A DNA stretch of 64,000 bases from Vibrio splendidus (lineage in GTDB: Bacteria; Pseudomonadota; Gammaproteobacteria; Enterobacterales; Vibrionaceae). The stretch covers positions 1-64,000 of the forward strand of contig NZ_LNRF01000005.1 of assembly GCF_001557875.1 (NCBI RefSeq). The letters run 5' to 3'. Of the stretch, positions 27,621 to 36,707 are shown piece by piece. The translations under genes were made by a program, and so were the position numbers. Numbering within the stretch: position 1 is the first letter of the stretch; each line of letters opens with the position of its first letter. The notes beneath the pieces were generated by a model. It did no database searches, was not told the origin of the DNA, and saw only the letters and a list, made by a program, of their open reading frames with translations.

Positions 27621-28394
27621 TTGGCTAAGAAATATTATGTGGTCTGGAACGGTCGCACACCGGGTATTTTTACCACTTGGAACGAGTGTAAATCGCAAGT
27701 CGATGGCTTTGCTGGTGCGAGATATAAATCGTTTCCAACACTAGGCGAGGCTGAGTCTGCTTTCGGTGGTAAAACGTCGTCTGCGTCAGGTTTTACGGCT
27801 ACAAAGCCAAGCTCTACGGGTAAGTCGACGAAAGCAAAGGTGCCGCCTCTTTCAGAGCAGCAAATCACTGATATGCCTTTTGATATCAAGATCTTTACCG
27901 ATGGTGCTTGTGAGCCAAACCCTGGTGAAGCAGGGACGGGGTTGGCGGTTTACCAAAACAACCAATTAACAGAATTGTGGTATGGCTTGTATCAGCCTGT
28001 TGGTACCAACAATACCGCCGAGTTACATGGCCTTAAACAGGCGTTTTTGCTCGCGAGAGAGAAGTTAAACTCAGGTTTGTCTGTTGCGATTTATTGTGAC
28101 TCTAAGTACTCGATAGATTGTATTACTAAGTGGGCAACTGGTTGGGAGAAAAAGGGGTGGACGAAGTCGGGCGGCGAGATCAAAAACCTCGATATTATTA
28201 AACCTGCCTATGCGCTCTACCAAGAACTGGTTTCAAAAATTACCATCTACCATGTGAATGGACACGTTGGTATTGAAGGTAACGAATTGGCCGACAGAAT
28301 GTCGATTGTGGCTATTTCATCGCAAGAGCAACAACTGACTCAATATCGTGATATCGAAGATATTGAATCTATTTTGGCACTGCGAGCTGGCTAG
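27621..28394 (+). CDS. Ribonuclease HI with N-terminal hybrid-binding domain
   Basis: Endonuclease of 257 residues that cleaves RNA in RNA/DNA hybrids. The N-terminal 50 residues (KKYYVVWNGRTPGIFTTW, AGARYKSFPTLGEAESAF) form the caulimovirus viroplasmin-like RNH1 hybrid-binding domain, then comes a Ser/Thr/Lys linker. The catalytic RNase H fold carries D94 (FTDGACEPNPG), E134 (NNTAELHG), D160 (YCDSKYS) and D225 (NELADRMS), a complete DEDD set. I chose the TTG at 27621 because AAGGAG sits 6 nt before it and translation begins MAKKYYVVW as in homologs. This is an accessory type; the classic short rnhA would be elsewhere. Confidence 0.92.
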   Translation: MAKKYYVVWNGRTPGIFTTWNECKSQVDGFAGARYKSFPTLGEAESAFGGKTSSASGFTATKPSSTGKSTKAKVPPLSEQQITDMPFDIKIFTDGACEPNPGEAGTGLAVYQNNQLTELWYGLYQPVGTNNTAELHGLKQAFLLAREKLNSGLSVAIYCDSKYSIDCITKWATGWEKKGWTKSGGEIKNLDIIKPAYALYQELVSKITIYHVNGHVGIEGNELADRMSIVAISSQEQQLTQYRDIEDIESILALRAG

Positions 28395-28471
28395 CTAGGA
28401 TTCTTAATGAAAAGCTAATAAAAGTTACTGAAAACCGAAGATCTCATAATTAGCTAGAAGATGCTAAATTG

Positions 28472-28509
28472 AGCGTTACATTTGAAGTTGATGTAGCGCT
28501 TTGCTTTTC
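28472..28509 (+). terminator. Probable terminator after RNase HI
   Basis: AGCGTTACAT (28472-28481) pairs with ATGTAGCGCT (28491-28500), with one G-U pair, followed by TTGCTTTTC. It lies 78 nt after the stop and before the convergent GT4 gene. Confidence 0.65.
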
Positions 28510-28586
28510 TTGTGGAGCCTGGTGGTGCTTAGCTTCTTAAGTGTTAATTAGTTGCCTTAGTAGTAATTAGCGATTTTAGTTAGCTA

Positions 28587-29735
28587 CTATCGAGCCGGGT
28601 CTTCTATCCAGCGAGATAATTGCTGAGCTTGCTTTATCGAATTAAAACTGTCCTTCACTCTCTGACGTGCCTTTAATCCCATTGACGCTTTATCATTGCT
28701 GCTCAACTGAGCAAAACGCTCAATCGCTTCTCTTAATTCCTCAACGTTCTTTTCGCTAACCACAAAACCGGTTTCAGGTGAGACGATCTCTTTGCATCCC
28801 ATGATGTTGGTCGTAATGACGGGTGTGCCTACGGCCATCGCTTCTTTTAAAACGAGTGGTCCGGTATCCACACATCCTGTTTCGGAAAAGCAGAATGGTG
28901 CGATTAGGCTCTCATAGTTCGACAGTTTCTCTTTCACCCACTCGTTAGGTTTGGCGCCAAGAAAGGTCACGTTTCGAGTGAGCCCTTGCTCTTTTACCTG
29001 CAATTTTAATTGTTGCTCTAAATCACCAGTACCGATGATATCAAGATGAATATCAAGAGGTTGGGCTATCGGTGCTAATGCATCAATAAGGTGGTGGAGA
29101 CCTTTTTGTTCAACTAACCGGCCAAGGAAAACAAAGCGAAGTTGTTTCGTTTCAGTTTTTGGATTGAGTTGGAATTGTTTGGTATTTACTCCGCAGTGTA
29201 GGAGCTTAACGTTTCCTTTCGCCATGGTATTGAAGTCCGCGAGCATGTCTTTGCAGACAGCGACCACAAAATCACTCGAAGAGATTTTCTGTTCAATATC
29301 ATAAGCGAATTCGTAAACATCGTGGCCATGAGCGACAAACGAGCAAGTAATATTGAGAAGCTTTGCTGCTACGATAGCGTGAGCTGTGGTGTGCTGACAG
29401 AAATGTGCATGAACGTGTTCTACGTCTTTTTCTGCGAGTTGCAGTGCTAATTTGAATCCATAAGCGAACAGTGATTTTTTAGGCATACTGGTTTGCTTAG
29501 AAATAAATGAGATAGCTTTGACCAATCCTAGCCAGCTAATGTTGGTCACTTTACCCATCTGAACGTCTTTGCCAATTTCGACAATGTCGTAGTCAAATTG
29601 TTTTTCGCTGTTTTCAATTTTGAAGGTCATGACACAGACATCGTGTCCACAATCTTTCAAGGAGTCGACTTCTGTTTGAATGAAGGTCTCACTGAGTACA
29701 GGGTAGGTTGGCGCCACAAATGCTACTTTCTTCAT
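28587..29735 (-). CDS. Family 4 glycosyltransferase, colanic-acid type
   Basis: GT-B enzyme of 382 residues. The N-terminus KKVAFVAPTYPVLSETFIQTE and VEHVHAHFCQHTTAHA are typical of the WcaL/AmsK-like GT4 subgroup. The donor domain has FLGRLVEQKGLHHLI and the retaining glutamates in FSETGCVDTGPLVLKEAMAVGTPVI. GAGGAG lies 7 nt before the ATG. It is divergent from a GT2/flippase pair (30052-32431), so these three may make a second surface glycan. Donor and acceptor are unknown. Confidence 0.9.
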   Translation of the reverse strand: MKKVAFVAPTYPVLSETFIQTEVDSLKDCGHDVCVMTFKIENSEKQFDYDIVEIGKDVQMGKVTNISWLGLVKAISFISKQTSMPKKSLFAYGFKLALQLAEKDVEHVHAHFCQHTTAHAIVAAKLLNITCSFVAHGHDVYEFAYDIEQKISSSDFVVAVCKDMLADFNTMAKGNVKLLHCGVNTKQFQLNPKTETKQLRFVFLGRLVEQKGLHHLIDALAPIAQPLDIHLDIIGTGDLEQQLKLQVKEQGLTRNVTFLGAKPNEWVKEKLSNYESLIAPFCFSETGCVDTGPLVLKEAMAVGTPVITTNIMGCKEIVSPETGFVVSEKNVEELREAIERFAQLSSNDKASMGLKARQRVKDSFNSIKQAQQLSRWIEDPAR

Positions 29736-30051
29736 TCTTTGCTCCTCAAATCCATATGATTAAAGCTATCAAGCCAAACTAATAACCAATAAAGCAAGAT
29801 ACGAACCAAGATCAAATCGTAGCTTTGGCGGGCATTTCAATGGTTTTCTGAAGGCTAGCCACCTAGAAGTGTCCCGTTTTCTCAAATTGATAGTCAAATT
29901 GAAGTTGTAGGTTTTTCGACCTGATGCGTTTTGTCGTCATTTTGGGAATGGAGGCGTAGGTGGCTGATCTAGAAGTGATTTTGTAGCTAGAAACTCTCGG
30001 CATAGAACATGCAACGTCAGCCATATAACGTATAAATCTGAGGGCGTCATT
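29736..30051. other. Divergent intergenic region with short repeats, possible element remnant
   Basis: 316 nt. It holds the promoters of the divergent transferase genes, and also repeats that the genes do not explain. AGCCACCTA (29857-29865) is inverted as TAGGTGGCT (29957-29965), and CTAGAAGTG occurs twice in direct orientation (29863-29871 and 29969-29977). On the minus strand a short frame ending KTGHF stop runs across the block. This could be a decayed insertion-sequence end or a small non-autonomous element; I could not match it to a family. Confidence 0.4.
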
Positions 30052-30978
30052 ATGGCTAAAGTAAGTGTTGTTATTCCTACCTACAACTGCTTGGATTACC
30101 TGCCGAAAGCAATTGGCAGTGTACTAAAGCAGACTCATCAAGATGTTGAGCTCATTGTCATTGACGATAACAGTAACGATGGAACGTCGACGTATCTCGC
30201 GTCGATAGACGATGAGCGCATTATTACCTTATCCACTTTGGGTGTTGGCGCACCTCAAGCGAGAAACCTTGGAATAGCGAAAGCAACGGGTGAATACATT
30301 GCTTTTTTAGATGCTGATGACTTCTGGTTACCCGAAAAGCTCGAACATCAACTCGAATTTCACCAACGATACCCAGATCTCGCGATGAGCTTTACCAATT
30401 ACGAACATCTCACTGAAGACTACCAAGTGATAGTCGATTGCTTTAGTTATTGGTCGCAGTTTCAAGATCAAGACGAGCTGTTCATCAATATCGAGAAGCC
30501 TTTAGAGTTCATTATTGAAAACAATGTCATTGGAACATCGACGGTCATGGTGAAAGCGGATGTGTTTTCTCAAACAGACGGTTTCAACCCTGATATCAAA
30601 TACGCAGAAGATTGGGAGTTGTGGCTTCGAATGAGTGAAAATCATCAGATTGGTGTATTGAACTCAGTGCAAGTAGGCTACTTGATGAGATCGAGTTCCG
30701 TTACCCAAACGGAAAGTCTTAAATTGAGAAATTTGCAGTCTATAGAAGCTATTCTTCAGCGTTACCAAAATGACAGTCAACGATGGGACCTATCAACTTC
30801 GAGTTTCAAAATCGCAAAAGCAAGAATTCTGGAAGGCTACGCTGACTATTATCGAGGCTTACAAAAAAACCGACTGGCCATCTCATACAGTATCCGTTCG
30901 TTAGTTTTGGCTCCACAAAAACGAACGTTACGACATCTTCTTGGGGACTGTAAGAGTTTCCTAACGCCTGCATGGTAG
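30052..30978 (+). CDS. Family 2 glycosyltransferase
   Basis: GT2 enzyme of 308 residues. The GT-A domain starts KVSVVIPTYNCLDYLPKAIGSVLKQ, has the nucleotide-binding VIDDNSNDGT and the metal-binding DADDFW (about residue 93), and the acceptor-side YAEDWELWLRMS. There is no membrane anchor. A GAGGG ribosome binding site is 7 nt before the ATG. Only 7 nt separate it from the flippase gene downstream, so they form an operon. Confidence 0.9.
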   Translation: MAKVSVVIPTYNCLDYLPKAIGSVLKQTHQDVELIVIDDNSNDGTSTYLASIDDERIITLSTLGVGAPQARNLGIAKATGEYIAFLDADDFWLPEKLEHQLEFHQRYPDLAMSFTNYEHLTEDYQVIVDCFSYWSQFQDQDELFINIEKPLEFIIENNVIGTSTVMVKADVFSQTDGFNPDIKYAEDWELWLRMSENHQIGVLNSVQVGYLMRSSSVTQTESLKLRNLQSIEAILQRYQNDSQRWDLSTSSFKIAKARILEGYADYYRGLQKNRLAISYSIRSLVLAPQKRTLRHLLGDCKSFLTPAW

Positions 30979-30985
30979 GGAATAG

Positions 30986-32431
30986 GTGTCTCCTATGGGT
31001 TCACTAAAACAGTCCGCCTATTACGCCATCGGTATTGTGATGATGAAAGGGATCTCTCTTGTGATGATCCCCTATATCACCCATAAAATGACGTTGGTTG
31101 AATACGGTTCGTTAGAGGCCATCGTCTTGCTGGCTGATATAGGGACGATCCTATTTAGTTTCGGTATTGTTGAGGCAATGTATCGATATGTGGGGGTGGC
31201 TGAGGGTGAAGAAAAGAGAAAGCTTGTCTCCAACTGTTTCACTTTGAGTGTTTTAGTCTGCGTGTTAGGAGGTGCCTTAATAGCTCTTAGTATGCCGCTG
31301 TTGTTATTGATGCTGCCAGTCGAGTTCCAGCCTTATCAAATCCTACTGCTACTGATACCTACCATGCTAGATGGTGCGATTTCTATCCCGCTAACATTGA
31401 TGCGAATGAATGCGATGGCCAAACGTTTTTGCATGCTCAATGTATTGAAGGCGAGTGTGCAAGCTGCAATGACCTTTATCCTACTGGAAGCAGGCTATGG
31501 CATTGATGGTGTTCTGATATCGTCCGCGGTGTCGAGTGTTTTGTTGATGCTGTGTTTATTACGTTATCAATGGCAAGAGATGGGTACATTTGGCAGCCTC
31601 AAGTACTCTGCTAAGATTCTAAAATTTGGGTTACCCACGTTAGTCGGTGGTGCTTCGATATACATGATTACAGGGCTAGACCGATGGGTTATGGCGAACT
31701 TTGTTGGTGTTGAAGAACTTGCAATCTACGCCGTCAGTGGCAAGTTTGCGTTGCTTCTTGGCTTACTACTGCAGCCTTATGCTTTGTGGTGGTTTCCAAA
31801 TCGTGTTGCCATGCTTCAACAATCCGGTGGTCATAAAATGTGTGCGGAGAGAGCGCTAGTAGGCGTTAATCTGGCCATTGTTTTGGGCTGTTTGATGATC
31901 CTCACTGTACCTGGATTTATTGATTTGATTCTACCAAGTAGTTATCAGTACGCGGGGACTATCGTCGTGGCACTCTTGGCTATTGGTGTAATAAAGAGTG
32001 CAGGGGATTACCTTAATCTAGGCTGCTTTAGTGGTGACTCAAGTCAATCGCAAATGTGGATACAGGGTGGGTGTGCAGCCTTAGCAGCTATTGGTTATTT
32101 TGTTGTGACACCTATCTATGAAGTATGGGGCGTTGTGATGGTGCTCTGTGGCACTTATACCGTGAGATTGTTACTGCTCTATATCGTGAGTCAAAAGATG
32201 GAATACTTGCCTTATGATCATCGTAAGTGGATGGCTGCGGTGAGTATCGCCGTACTTGCCATCACCAGTGATAGGCTTCTTGGGTGGGTGCTGGATGATG
32301 TTCATGATTTTATTGTAGGTAGCTTTGTAGCGATCGTGACACTTATCGTTTTTGTTCGAAACTCTGTTATCCCTATTCCTCAGACGCTACTTGATAAGTT
32401 GATGCTGGGTAAGCATTCACACGTGAATTGA
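30986..32431 (+). CDS. Polysaccharide flippase (MOP/PST family)
   Basis: Integral membrane protein of 481 residues with 14 predicted helices of the polysaccharide transporter family. Characteristic parts are the N-terminal LKQSAYYAIGIVMMKGISLVMIPYITH, EYGSLEAIVLLADIG, and ILKFGLPTLVGGASIYMITGLDRWVM, a motif frequent in Wzx-like proteins. GTG at 30986 and ATG at 30995 are both possible starts, with AGGG and AGGTG upstream respectively. It follows a GT2 gene, giving a small glycan export group separate from the operon at 11526-24844. No polymerase gene is evident beside it. Confidence 0.85.
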   Translation: MSPMGSLKQSAYYAIGIVMMKGISLVMIPYITHKMTLVEYGSLEAIVLLADIGTILFSFGIVEAMYRYVGVAEGEEKRKLVSNCFTLSVLVCVLGGALIALSMPLLLLMLPVEFQPYQILLLLIPTMLDGAISIPLTLMRMNAMAKRFCMLNVLKASVQAAMTFILLEAGYGIDGVLISSAVSSVLLMLCLLRYQWQEMGTFGSLKYSAKILKFGLPTLVGGASIYMITGLDRWVMANFVGVEELAIYAVSGKFALLLGLLLQPYALWWFPNRVAMLQQSGGHKMCAERALVGVNLAIVLGCLMILTVPGFIDLILPSSYQYAGTIVVALLAIGVIKSAGDYLNLGCFSGDSSQSQMWIQGGCAALAAIGYFVVTPIYEVWGVVMVLCGTYTVRLLLLYIVSQKMEYLPYDHRKWMAAVSIAVLAITSDRLLGWVLDDVHDFIVGSFVAIVTLIVFVRNSVIPIPQTLLDKLMLGKHSHVN

Positions 32432-32568
32432 ACTCGTCTTATCCCGAGTGCTGAGCATTCTGATAGGCTCACAGGAGCTTATTTATTCGTAATAATAAAA
32501 CACTGTTCATAATGGTTCGAATTAGATAATATTTATAAATTCAGTGAATGCTAACGATGGAAAGATAT

Positions 32569-32901
32569 ATGAATAAGTGGATGCTGCTCCTTTCTCTGTT
32601 TTCAGCGGCCTCATACAGCACCTCTGATTTTTCAAGTGAGGGTATTACTGTTCCCGACTTCAATTCATCGGATTTCAAGCCGCCTGAAGTTTCGCAGCAG
32701 GAACAACACAATATCGTTTGTGAAAGCGTGGTCTGCAATTCAACATCTGCTCGTCAGTCGGTTCCTGTTGTTGGTGAAGTGCCCGATAGAGAGCCTAATC
32801 AAACCATCGAAACCCTTGCGAGTGCCATTTACATAGTGGGTGAAATGGGGATTGCAGAAAACTTAGCGACACCAGAGTACGAGAAATTTTTTGAGAATTA
32901 G
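32569..32901 (+). CDS. Small secreted protein, unknown function
   Basis: Protein of 110 residues with a signal peptide (MNKWMLLLSLFSAASYS). The mature part is acidic and Ser/Pro-rich with two close cysteines (IVCESVVCNST) and no recognisable domain. The ATG at 32569 is supported by GGAAAG 6 nt upstream; two in-frame upstream ATGs fall inside or before that site. It stands alone downstream of the flippase, in the same direction, after a 137-nt gap. Confidence 0.6.
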   Translation: MNKWMLLLSLFSAASYSTSDFSSEGITVPDFNSSDFKPPEVSQQEQHNIVCESVVCNSTSARQSVPVVGEVPDREPNQTIETLASAIYIVGEMGIAENLATPEYEKFFEN

Positions 32902-33010
32902 TTGAAAGGGTACGGCAGTAGGATTGGTACTAGTTGTAATAGCTGCTATAAAAGGTCATATCTCATTTAATGATACGACAACCTTGGCATATTGAGACTG
33001 GGAAATACCA

Positions 33011-33625
33011 ATGGAAATATGGAAGTTACTGCTGTTTATCCCCGCTTGTTTTGCGCTCAACATGACTCCGGGCCCAAACAATTTGTTATCAATGAACAAC
33101 GCCCGTTGTTATGGATTTCAGGCCGCCTTTGTCGCTGGCCTAGGAAGAATCTTCGCTTTTTCTGGCATGATTGCTTTGGCTGCATCTGGCTTAGCGGTTG
33201 TGCTTTATACTTCTGAAACGCTGTTTTTCTTGATCAAGCTATTTGGTGCGATTTATCTGTTGTGGATCGCGTTCAACCTATGGCGCTCACAAGCCAGCCC
33301 GGTCGCGGATGTCGAACGAAATAAGAATTGGCTTGGTCTGGTTAAACAAGAGTTTGCACTCGCAGCGGGCAATCCAAAAGCGATACTCATTTTTACTGCA
33401 TTCCTTCCTCAATTTGTTGATGTTTCAGCGAACGTAAATACTCAATTCTTTGTTTTGGGAAGCACATTTCTTGTGTTAGAAATGCTCGCGATTTCTATCT
33501 ATTCGGCATTTGGTTTATATCTACGAAATTGGTTTTCAAAACCTCAAATGGCTAAGCGCTTCAATAAAGCATGCTCTGTGTTTCTTGCCATATCGGGTGC
33601 GAATTTGTTGGTGAGCCGTCAGTAG
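33011..33625 (+). CDS. LysE/RhtB-family amino acid exporter
   Basis: Membrane protein of 204 residues with about six helices. The LysE family signature is present: CFALNMTPGPNNLLSMNNARCYGF near the N-terminus, IKLFGAIYLLWIAFNLWR in the middle and AAGNPKAILIFTAFLPQFV later. Such proteins export amino acids or small amines by proton antiport. GGGAAA lies 5 nt before the ATG. The neighbour at 33675 is a GNAT acetyltransferase, 49 nt downstream on the same strand. Substrate unknown. Confidence 0.9.
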   Translation: MEIWKLLLFIPACFALNMTPGPNNLLSMNNARCYGFQAAFVAGLGRIFAFSGMIALAASGLAVVLYTSETLFFLIKLFGAIYLLWIAFNLWRSQASPVADVERNKNWLGLVKQEFALAAGNPKAILIFTAFLPQFVDVSANVNTQFFVLGSTFLVLEMLAISIYSAFGLYLRNWFSKPQMAKRFNKACSVFLAISGANLLVSRQ

Positions 33626-33674
33626 TTCTCATTTTGCTTGTTTAGTTTATGGTTAATCTTTTTAAGGTCGATGT

Positions 33675-34109
33675 ATGAATGTTGTTTGTGCGGGAAAACA
33701 AGAGCTCGCTAATATTTACCAATTGGAACATGCTTTGTTTGGCGATCACGCCTATCCGCTGTTTTTCTTTCGTCAGGCCTTTGATTGTTGGGGAAAGGGC
33801 TTGTTGGTCGCGAAACAGGATTCGCAGGTTGCGGGCTATGTGTTAATGACACCAACCGACAAACAACAAGAGTATTGGGTTTTGTCTCTGGCTGTTGATA
33901 CTGCTTACCGAGGCATGGGGATTGGCCGTTCATTGATGCAGCAGGCGATAGAAACCTTGCCACAAGATTCCAAGCTGTTGCTTACCGTTGATCTAAATAA
34001 CAGCTCGGCTTGTGATCTGTATTTGTCGATGGGTTTCGTGACCATCAAGGAAGAGAGCAATTATTTTGGTGACGATGAGCCTCGTTTGGTCATGCAGCTC
34101 ATCGTCTAG
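33675..34109 (+). CDS. GNAT N-acetyltransferase (RimI-like)
   Basis: Acetyltransferase of 144 residues. It shows the acetyl-CoA-binding motif A, LAVDTAYRGMGIGRSLMQQAIE (Q/R-x-x-G-x-G/A as RGMGIG), and a later motif B-like NNSSACDLYLSMGF, as in RimI-like enzymes that acetylate protein N-termini or small amines. The start has AAGGT upstream. It may be co-transcribed with the LysE exporter. The acceptor is not known. Confidence 0.85.
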   Translation: MNVVCAGKQELANIYQLEHALFGDHAYPLFFFRQAFDCWGKGLLVAKQDSQVAGYVLMTPTDKQQEYWVLSLAVDTAYRGMGIGRSLMQQAIETLPQDSKLLLTVDLNNSSACDLYLSMGFVTIKEESNYFGDDEPRLVMQLIV

Positions 34110-34151
34110 CTTCCGTTTCATTGTGTCTATCTAGGTGCAGACATCGCACCC

Positions 34152-34604
34152 TTAGGTCAACATCACGATACCGTGCATCAAAACCACGCTAGAGGTTAAT
34201 CGGGTTCGCATATCAAAATAGCCGTCGGGGCCTTCACTTTGGTTCTCTTCTCTTATTGACCTCTCCGCTCGCCAAACCGCAATGTAGCCTAAGATCAGAA
34301 TCAGTGTGGTGAGGAACTCTTGCTGCTCACCGAGTAGCACCGCTAGCCACGCTGCCAAAACAATAACATTGCTTAGAATCAGAGTCTTGTTGCTGGATTG
34401 GCTTTCGAAGTTCTCTATCCCATTGGCCCACAAGATGCCCGACAAAAAGCTCAAGATAACCACGCTGTAGGTGATGAAGAGTGTTTCGCCGCTCAAGCTA
34501 AAGAATTGGCTGTCGGTGAGTGATAACAGTAGGCCGAATAAAAAGGGGATTAAACCCATATAACCGAGCTTGGCCATGGTGTTGCGTGTTTGAGTTGTGT
34601 CCAT
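34152..34604 (-). CDS. DUF3429 membrane protein
   Basis: Membrane protein of about 150 residues with four or five helices, matching DUF3429 (LGYMGLIPFLFGLL, ILSFLSGILWANGIE). Its function is unknown. I prefer the ATG at 34604 because GAGGT lies 8 nt upstream. An earlier ATG (34619) overlaps the upstream stop as ATGA and could be used by translational coupling, adding five residues. It is downstream of the glutathione peroxidase in the same operon. Confidence 0.8.
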   Translation of the reverse strand: MDTTQTRNTMAKLGYMGLIPFLFGLLLSLTDSQFFSLSGETLFITYSVVILSFLSGILWANGIENFESQSSNKTLILSNVIVLAAWLAVLLGEQQEFLTTLILILGYIAVWRAERSIREENQSEGPDGYFDMRTRLTSSVVLMHGIVMLT

Positions 34605-34615
34605 GTAATCTGACC

Positions 34616-35161
34616 TCATAACTGCTGCTCTATTGCATTTTTGAGGGTACTACTGGTTGGCGATGTAGAACTCGGGAAGGTTGCTATCACTTTGCCTTCT
34701 TTGCTGACCAAGAACTTGTAGAAATTCCATTTTGGTTTGATACCGGCTTGTTGTTGGATTTCGGCAAAGACTGGGTTTGCGTCTGGCCCTGAGAGTGAAG
34801 CGCGCGCCATCATCGGAAAGGTGACGCCATAATCTAGGTAGCAGATTTTAGCGGATTGCTCCTCGCTTCCTCTGTCTTGGCGAAAATCATTGCTTGGGAA
34901 ACCAATAACGGTGAAGCCTTGGTCTTTGTAGGTTTGATGAAGTTGTTCGAGCTGCTCAAATTGCGGAGTGAAGCCACATTGGCTAGCGGTGTTTACCACC
35001 AACAGAGTTTTGCCTTTAAACTCATCGCACAGCGCAATTTCTTCGGTTGAATTTAACAAGCGCTGTTTGCCATTGAGTATCTCGGGGCAGCTCGCTGCAA
35101 AGGCGATGGAACTCGTGAGGCTTGTAATCAGGATGGTTGAGCAAAGTAGTGAACATTTCAT
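34616..35161 (-). CDS. Periplasmic glutathione peroxidase-family protein
   Basis: Peroxidase-family protein of 181 residues with a signal peptide (cleavage near AFAAS), so it acts in the periplasm. The core shows the peroxidatic Cys62 in NTASQCGFTPQ, then GFPSNDF and KWNFYKFLV carrying the Gln/Asn/Trp partners. It probably uses a thioredoxin-like donor rather than glutathione, as do most bacterial family members. Spacing of the start shows no clear ribosome binding site. The gene overlaps the DUF3429 start by 4 nt. Confidence 0.9.
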   Translation of the reverse strand: MKCSLLCSTILITSLTSSIAFAASCPEILNGKQRLLNSTEEIALCDEFKGKTLLVVNTASQCGFTPQFEQLEQLHQTYKDQGFTVIGFPSNDFRQDRGSEEQSAKICYLDYGVTFPMMARASLSGPDANPVFAEIQQQAGIKPKWNFYKFLVSKEGKVIATFPSSTSPTSSTLKNAIEQQL

Positions 35162-35245
35162 AGGTTTGGCTCATTTTAGTTGGCGTAATGGTTATTACTC
35201 TTGAGCACGTTGAAATGATCACTTTGCGTATTATTTACTGTCTCT

Positions 35246-36589
35246 TTAACTAGCGTTTTGAGTTGTGCTTTTGCTCTCTGACATAAGATAGGGAGCGACC
35301 AAGCGACAGATATTCACTTTCGCACCAAGGCGAGCTGCTAATAGATACATACCACCAATTTTTCGGTGTAGGAACAACGCATCGGCGGGTGGGGTATGCC
35401 AATACTCTTGTTCCATGCTCAAAATGGTTCCAGCTTCACGAAGACGTTGCGCTAAACCACTTGCTTTGAAGTCGTAATCTTCATCTACCAACATCGGCTC
35501 ACACGCCATTTTCACAAGGTTTAGAATCGCTTGGCGTTGATCAGGGAGAATTGTCTTGCTGAAGAATCCAATCTGCTCTAACGATTGGTTGAGCCCTTGC
35601 TCATCGTTGTTAATTACAGAGGAAAAGGCCAAGCGATAACCCTTGCTAAAGCGGTCACTGTATTCACGGGTTGCTCCGAAATCTAACAAGCCAATTTGTC
35701 GGGTGTTTTCAACATAAAGGTAGTTGGCGAAATTAGGGTCAGTTTGCACCATCTTAAAGTCGAACAACTCTTTGAATAGGAGCTCAAGCAGGCTGTGCAT
35801 CACAAAGTCACGGGTGCTTTGGTCGTAACTTTCTATCTGTTCTATTGATACGCCCTCAATGAAGTCCATGGCGAGCACGGATTCTGAAGAGACTTGCGGA
35901 TGAATCTTAGGTACGACGAAGTGTGAGTGCTCTTTTAGTGCGTTGTGATAACGAGTCGCATAGTCAGCCTCGCGAGCGTAGTCCGCTTCATCATGGAGCT
36001 GTTTTTTAGCCTCTTCTAACAAACCTTTGTAGTCGACCGATTTGGGTATCAAGCCAACAATGTTGAGCAGTGTGCCAACGTTATCTACATCACTGTCGAT
36101 ACTTTTTCGAATGCCTGGATATTGGACTTTGACGGCGAGCTTGTCTCCAGCATCGCTGTACGCTTGGTGAACTTGTCCGATGGATGCACTGGCAATCGGT
36201 TTAAAGTTGAAGGAAAGGAATTCGGTTTTCCAATGGTTTCCGAGTGAGCTTTCTAAGACTTGATTGAGCTGCTTTGTTGGCAGTGGGTCAGCGTCTGAGC
36301 GCAGGCGAGAAAGAATGTCGGCTAACTCTGGCTCTAAGACATCTCCCGCATCCATTGAAAGCATTTGCCCTAATTTCATCGCAGCTCCACGCAGGTGCGC
36401 GAGCTGGTCGGTCAAGCGAGCAATGTTCTGTGGCGTTAACAGTAAATCTTTTGCCTTGGGCCTGTTGCCTTGCGCAATTTGCTTGGTGCCTTCTGTTAGC
36501 ACGTTACCTGCGACTCTTGTCGCCAGCGAGGCGAACTTGCTGAATCTAGAAAGTCTATGAGTGGGAAGGTTTCTCTCTTTTGCCGACAT
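35246..36589 (-). CDS. ABC1/UbiB-family atypical kinase
   Basis: ABC1 kinase-like protein of 447 residues. Diagnostic features are the KxGQ motif in AAMKLGQMLSMD, the Ala-rich nucleotide loop PIASASIGQVHQA, the lysine in LAVKVQYPG, EADYAREADYA, and the DPNFANYLY plus LLDFGATRE segments that replace normal kinase loops. It lacks the C-terminal transmembrane helices of UbiB, so it is the AarF-like accessory type, possibly linked to quinone or lipid metabolism. GAGAGAG precedes the ATG. It is a single-gene unit. Confidence 0.88.
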   Translation of the reverse strand: MSAKERNLPTHRLSRFSKFASLATRVAGNVLTEGTKQIAQGNRPKAKDLLLTPQNIARLTDQLAHLRGAAMKLGQMLSMDAGDVLEPELADILSRLRSDADPLPTKQLNQVLESSLGNHWKTEFLSFNFKPIASASIGQVHQAYSDAGDKLAVKVQYPGIRKSIDSDVDNVGTLLNIVGLIPKSVDYKGLLEEAKKQLHDEADYAREADYATRYHNALKEHSHFVVPKIHPQVSSESVLAMDFIEGVSIEQIESYDQSTRDFVMHSLLELLFKELFDFKMVQTDPNFANYLYVENTRQIGLLDFGATREYSDRFSKGYRLAFSSVINNDEQGLNQSLEQIGFFSKTILPDQRQAILNLVKMACEPMLVDEDYDFKASGLAQRLREAGTILSMEQEYWHTPPADALFLHRKIGGMYLLAARLGAKVNICRLVAPYLMSESKSTTQNAS

Positions 36590-36707
36590 AAAGTCTCTCT
36601 CTGGGAATCAGGGTTCACTACAAAGTTCTATCAATCATTACACAACCTTATGTCTTGTTGTGATAACTTGTCGCCTGAATCAGTAACTCGATTGAAAAGG
36701 ACAAAGC

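Noticed and set aside
34130..34151. GGTGC/GCACC hairpin between the GNAT and DUF3429 genes as terminator
   Set aside because: 5-bp stem without a T run on either strand.
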